A stretch of 64,000 bases of DNA from Paenibacillus phyllosphaerae (lineage in GTDB: Bacteria > Bacillota > Bacilli > Paenibacillales > Paenibacillaceae), in NCBI RefSeq assembly GCF_014192105.1, contig NZ_JACHXK010000001.1:744001-808000 (forward strand), given 5' to 3'. How positions within the stretch are numbered: the stretch's first letter is position 1; each line of letters starts with the position of its first letter. The notes below the pieces were generated by a model that saw nothing but the letters and a program-made list of their open reading frames with translations, did no database searches and had not been told where the DNA came from. The translations under genes and the position numbers were made by a program. Shown in pieces: positions 62,594-64,000 of this stretch.

Positions 62594-62639
62594 AAAAAGA
62601 CCCCTCCCGACATCTCCAATGAAGATGTTAGGCGAGGTC
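62594..62639 (-). terminator. Terminator of the CstR-containing operon
   Basis: GACCTCGCC..ACATCT / AGATGTCGGGAGGGGTC imperfect stem on the minus strand followed by TTTTTC. Confidence 0.75.
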
Positions 62640-62651
62640 CTCTCCTGGCCG

Positions 62652-62912
62652 CTAACGGCTCTTGACCAGCAAATCTACGGCTTGCTTAATGACCGCATCG
62701 GGCGACCGGCCCTCGGCTAGTTCTTCCTGAATGCAATGTTCCAGATTGGCGCCGATGACGGTACCGATCGTCTTGTCCACCGCCGTACGGATCGCCGACA
62801 GCTGGGTGACGATATCGCGGCAGTCCTTGCCTTCCTCCAGCATAGCCAGCACGCCGCGCACCTGGCCCTCGATTCGTTTCAGCCGATTCTTCGTTGCGTT
62901 ATCGTATTCCAA
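62652..62912 (-). CDS. CsoR/RcnR-family repressor, CstR (persulfide-sensing) type
   Basis: 86 residues, TTG start with AGGAG ten bases before. The four-helix DUF156 fold is recognisable (NRLKRIEGQVRGVLAMLEEG, LEHCIQEELAEG). The sensing cysteines are Cys31 (GKDCRDIV) and Cys60 (LEHC). The His that copper-sensing CsoR proteins use four residues before the second Cys is Asn56 here, the pattern of CstR, which senses persulfides. It follows, by 15 bp, a gene for a rhodanese/TusA/DsrE sulfur-transfer protein, supporting reactive-sulfur sensing. Confidence 0.9.
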   Translation of the reverse strand: MEYDNATKNRLKRIEGQVRGVLAMLEEGKDCRDIVTQLSAIRTAVDKTIGTVIGANLEHCIQEELAEGRSPDAVIKQAVDLLVKSR

Positions 62913-62927
62913 GCCCGTTCACTCCTA

Positions 62928-64000
62928 TCAGATAAACAGGTTAACCCCTGCATCCTCCGCATCCCCGAGGTAGCTGGCCACGCCTGCATAATCGATGCCG
63001 TCGATCAATTCTTCTTTCTTAATGCCCATGATGTCCATGCTCATCGTGCATGCGACGATGTGGACGCCCGAGCGGATCGCCCCCGCCATCAGCGACTCGA
63101 GCGATTCCACGTTCTTGCTCTTCATCACGTAGCGGATCATGCGCGGACCAAGGCCGCCCATATTCATCTTCGACATCGGAAGCGCCTTCGTTCCCTTCGG
63201 CATCATCATCCCGAACATCCGCTCGATCGCGCTCTTCTTCACCGCGGGCCCGTCCGGCTTGCGCAGGATATTGAGCCCCCAGAAGGTGAAGAACATCGTT
63301 ACCTTCTTGCCCATGGCCGCAGCGCCGGACGCGATGATGAAGGACGCGATCGCCTTGTCCAGATCGCCGCTGAACACCACCATCGTCGTGCCTTCCTTCG
63401 CGGCGGCGTTGCCGGAAAGGGATGGCAGTTGCTGTCCTTTGCGCACGACCGCCGAAATGACGCCTCCCGCCGTATCGAGCGATTCCAGCGTATGACCGGA
63501 CTTCTCGCTCCATTTGGCAATATCCGCGGCAAAACCGAAGTCCGAAGCTTTCACTTCCAACAGATCGCCGTCGCTTAACGTATTCATCGTTTCATATACC
63601 TTCATAATAGGTCCTGGACACTGAAGTCCGCAAGCATCGACCGTGATTCGCACAGGTTCGGGAGTCGTCGCTTCCTGCGCGGCTGCTTGCTCATGCGTGG
63701 CTGCATGGACGGCAGACTGTACTGCCGAATTGGCAGCAGCCGGTGGAGGCGTTGGCTTGGCAGCTGTCCCGCCGAACATCGCCGCGTAGGTTTTGTAACC
63801 GCCGTCGACGTTGCGCACCTGATAGCCGTGCTGAGACAGTAATCTTGCTGCTACATATCCCCGTTGTCCCACTTGGCATGAAACCACGATCGGCGCGTCC
63901 TTCGGAATATCGTGCAGACGGCTGCGCAGGTCGTTCAGCGGAATATTCGTCGAGCCCGGGATAAAGCCCATCTCACGTTCGATCGGATCTCGGACGTCGA
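62928..64000 (-). CDS. Sulfur-transfer multidomain protein (rhodanese-TusA-DsrE), 5' end outside window
   Basis: The frame is open to the right edge, so the N-terminus is missing. Visible domains: rhodanese (DVRDPIEREMGFIPGSTN and the active Cys in VVSCQVGQRG), an Ala/Pro/Gln linker, TusA-like (VDACGLQCPGPIMKV with the CP motif), and a DsrE/DsrF-like domain (TMVVFSGDLDKAIASFIIAS to the end). This matches the C-terminal two thirds of CoA-disulfide reductase fusions found beside CstR, so an FAD/NAD reductase domain is expected just past position 64000. It would reduce or relay persulfide sulfur and is probably repressed by the downstream CstR. Confidence 0.9.
   Translation of the reverse strand, partial: DVRDPIEREMGFIPGSTNIPLNDLRSRLHDIPKDAPIVVSCQVGQRGYVAARLLSQHGYQVRNVDGGYKTYAAMFGGTAAKPTPPPAAANSAVQSAVHAATHEQAAAQEATTPEPVRITVDACGLQCPGPIMKVYETMNTLSDGDLLEVKASDFGFAADIAKWSEKSGHTLESLDTAGGVISAVVRKGQQLPSLSGNAAAKEGTTMVVFSGDLDKAIASFIIASGAAAMGKKVTMFFTFWGLNILRKPDGPAVKKSAIERMFGMMMPKGTKALPMSKMNMGGLGPRMIRYVMKSKNVESLESLMAGAIRSGVHIVACTMSMDIMGIKKEELIDGIDYAGVASYLGDAEDAGVNLFI

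Overview
The window looks like a chromosomal segment of a moderately GC-rich, low-GC-phylum Gram-positive of the Paenibacillaceae (Paenibacillus/Cohnella-like). This is inferred from gene content: a dhbACEBF catecholate siderophore operon in Bacillus order, YesM/YesN-type two-component genes, S-layer homology (SLH) proteins, a large secreted GH81 glucanase, a GlcT-type antiterminator with its RNA target, and GGAGG-type ribosome binding sites with several GTG/TTG starts. No rRNA, tRNA, CRISPR array, prophage or complete insertion sequence was recognised. The right edge cuts through a gene.

Layout. 0.2-4.3 kb: secreted endo-1,3-beta-glucanase with four discoidin-type modules. 4.6-9.9 kb: a self-contained sugar PTS operon (glcT, EIIA, GlcNAc-type EIICB, HPr, EI) preceded by a promoter, a cre-like site and a GlcT RAT/terminator. 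10.4-13.7 kb: a membrane GGDEF/EAL protein whose leader carries a cyclic-di-GMP riboswitch, with a 167-bp MITE-like repeat between riboswitch and gene. 13.8-17.4 kb: heterodimeric ABC exporter. 17.6-22.3 kb, plus strand: lipoprotein serpin, YihY-type membrane protein, beta-lactamase-family hydrolase with SLH modules. 22.3-38.8 kb: an iron block made of a Fur-box-preceded FhuF-like [2Fe-2S] reductase, a FetAB-like ABC transporter, and the seven-gene bacillibactin-type operon (dhbA-C-E-B-F, mbtH, MFS exporter) under a clear Fur-box promoter.

39.3-45.1 kb: a sulfate-ester/sulfonate operon (MarR regulator, binding protein, ATPase, permease, arylsulfatase) whose leader contains an intrinsic-terminator-like hairpin just before the first gene. 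45.2-51.4 kb, plus strand: a PilZ protein, then a three-component sugar sensor (membrane-anchored binding protein, LytS-type kinase, YesN-type regulator) followed by a sugar/H+ symporter. 51.5-53.6 kb: aroC and a divergent LysR gene. 53.6-56.5 kb: cohesin-SLH surface protein and an MFS drug transporter. 56.6-59.2 kb: aldehyde dehydrogenase and TetR regulator separated by about 400 bp packed with hairpins. 59.2-64 kb: YitT-family protein, YoaE-like molybdopterin oxidoreductase, CstR-type persulfide sensor and the 3' part of a CoA-disulfide-reductase-like rhodanese/TusA/DsrE protein.

Themes: RNA- and operator-based control of carbon use (RAT, cre, candidate attenuator), cyclic-di-GMP signalling (riboswitch, GGDEF/EAL, PilZ), iron scavenging under Fur, and organic or reactive sulfur handling. 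The least explained pieces are the hairpin-dense block at 58.1-58.5 kb, the hairpin leader of the sulfatase operon, and the GGGGATT heptamer tract at 56.5 kb. All family calls come from motif recognition, not database searches.
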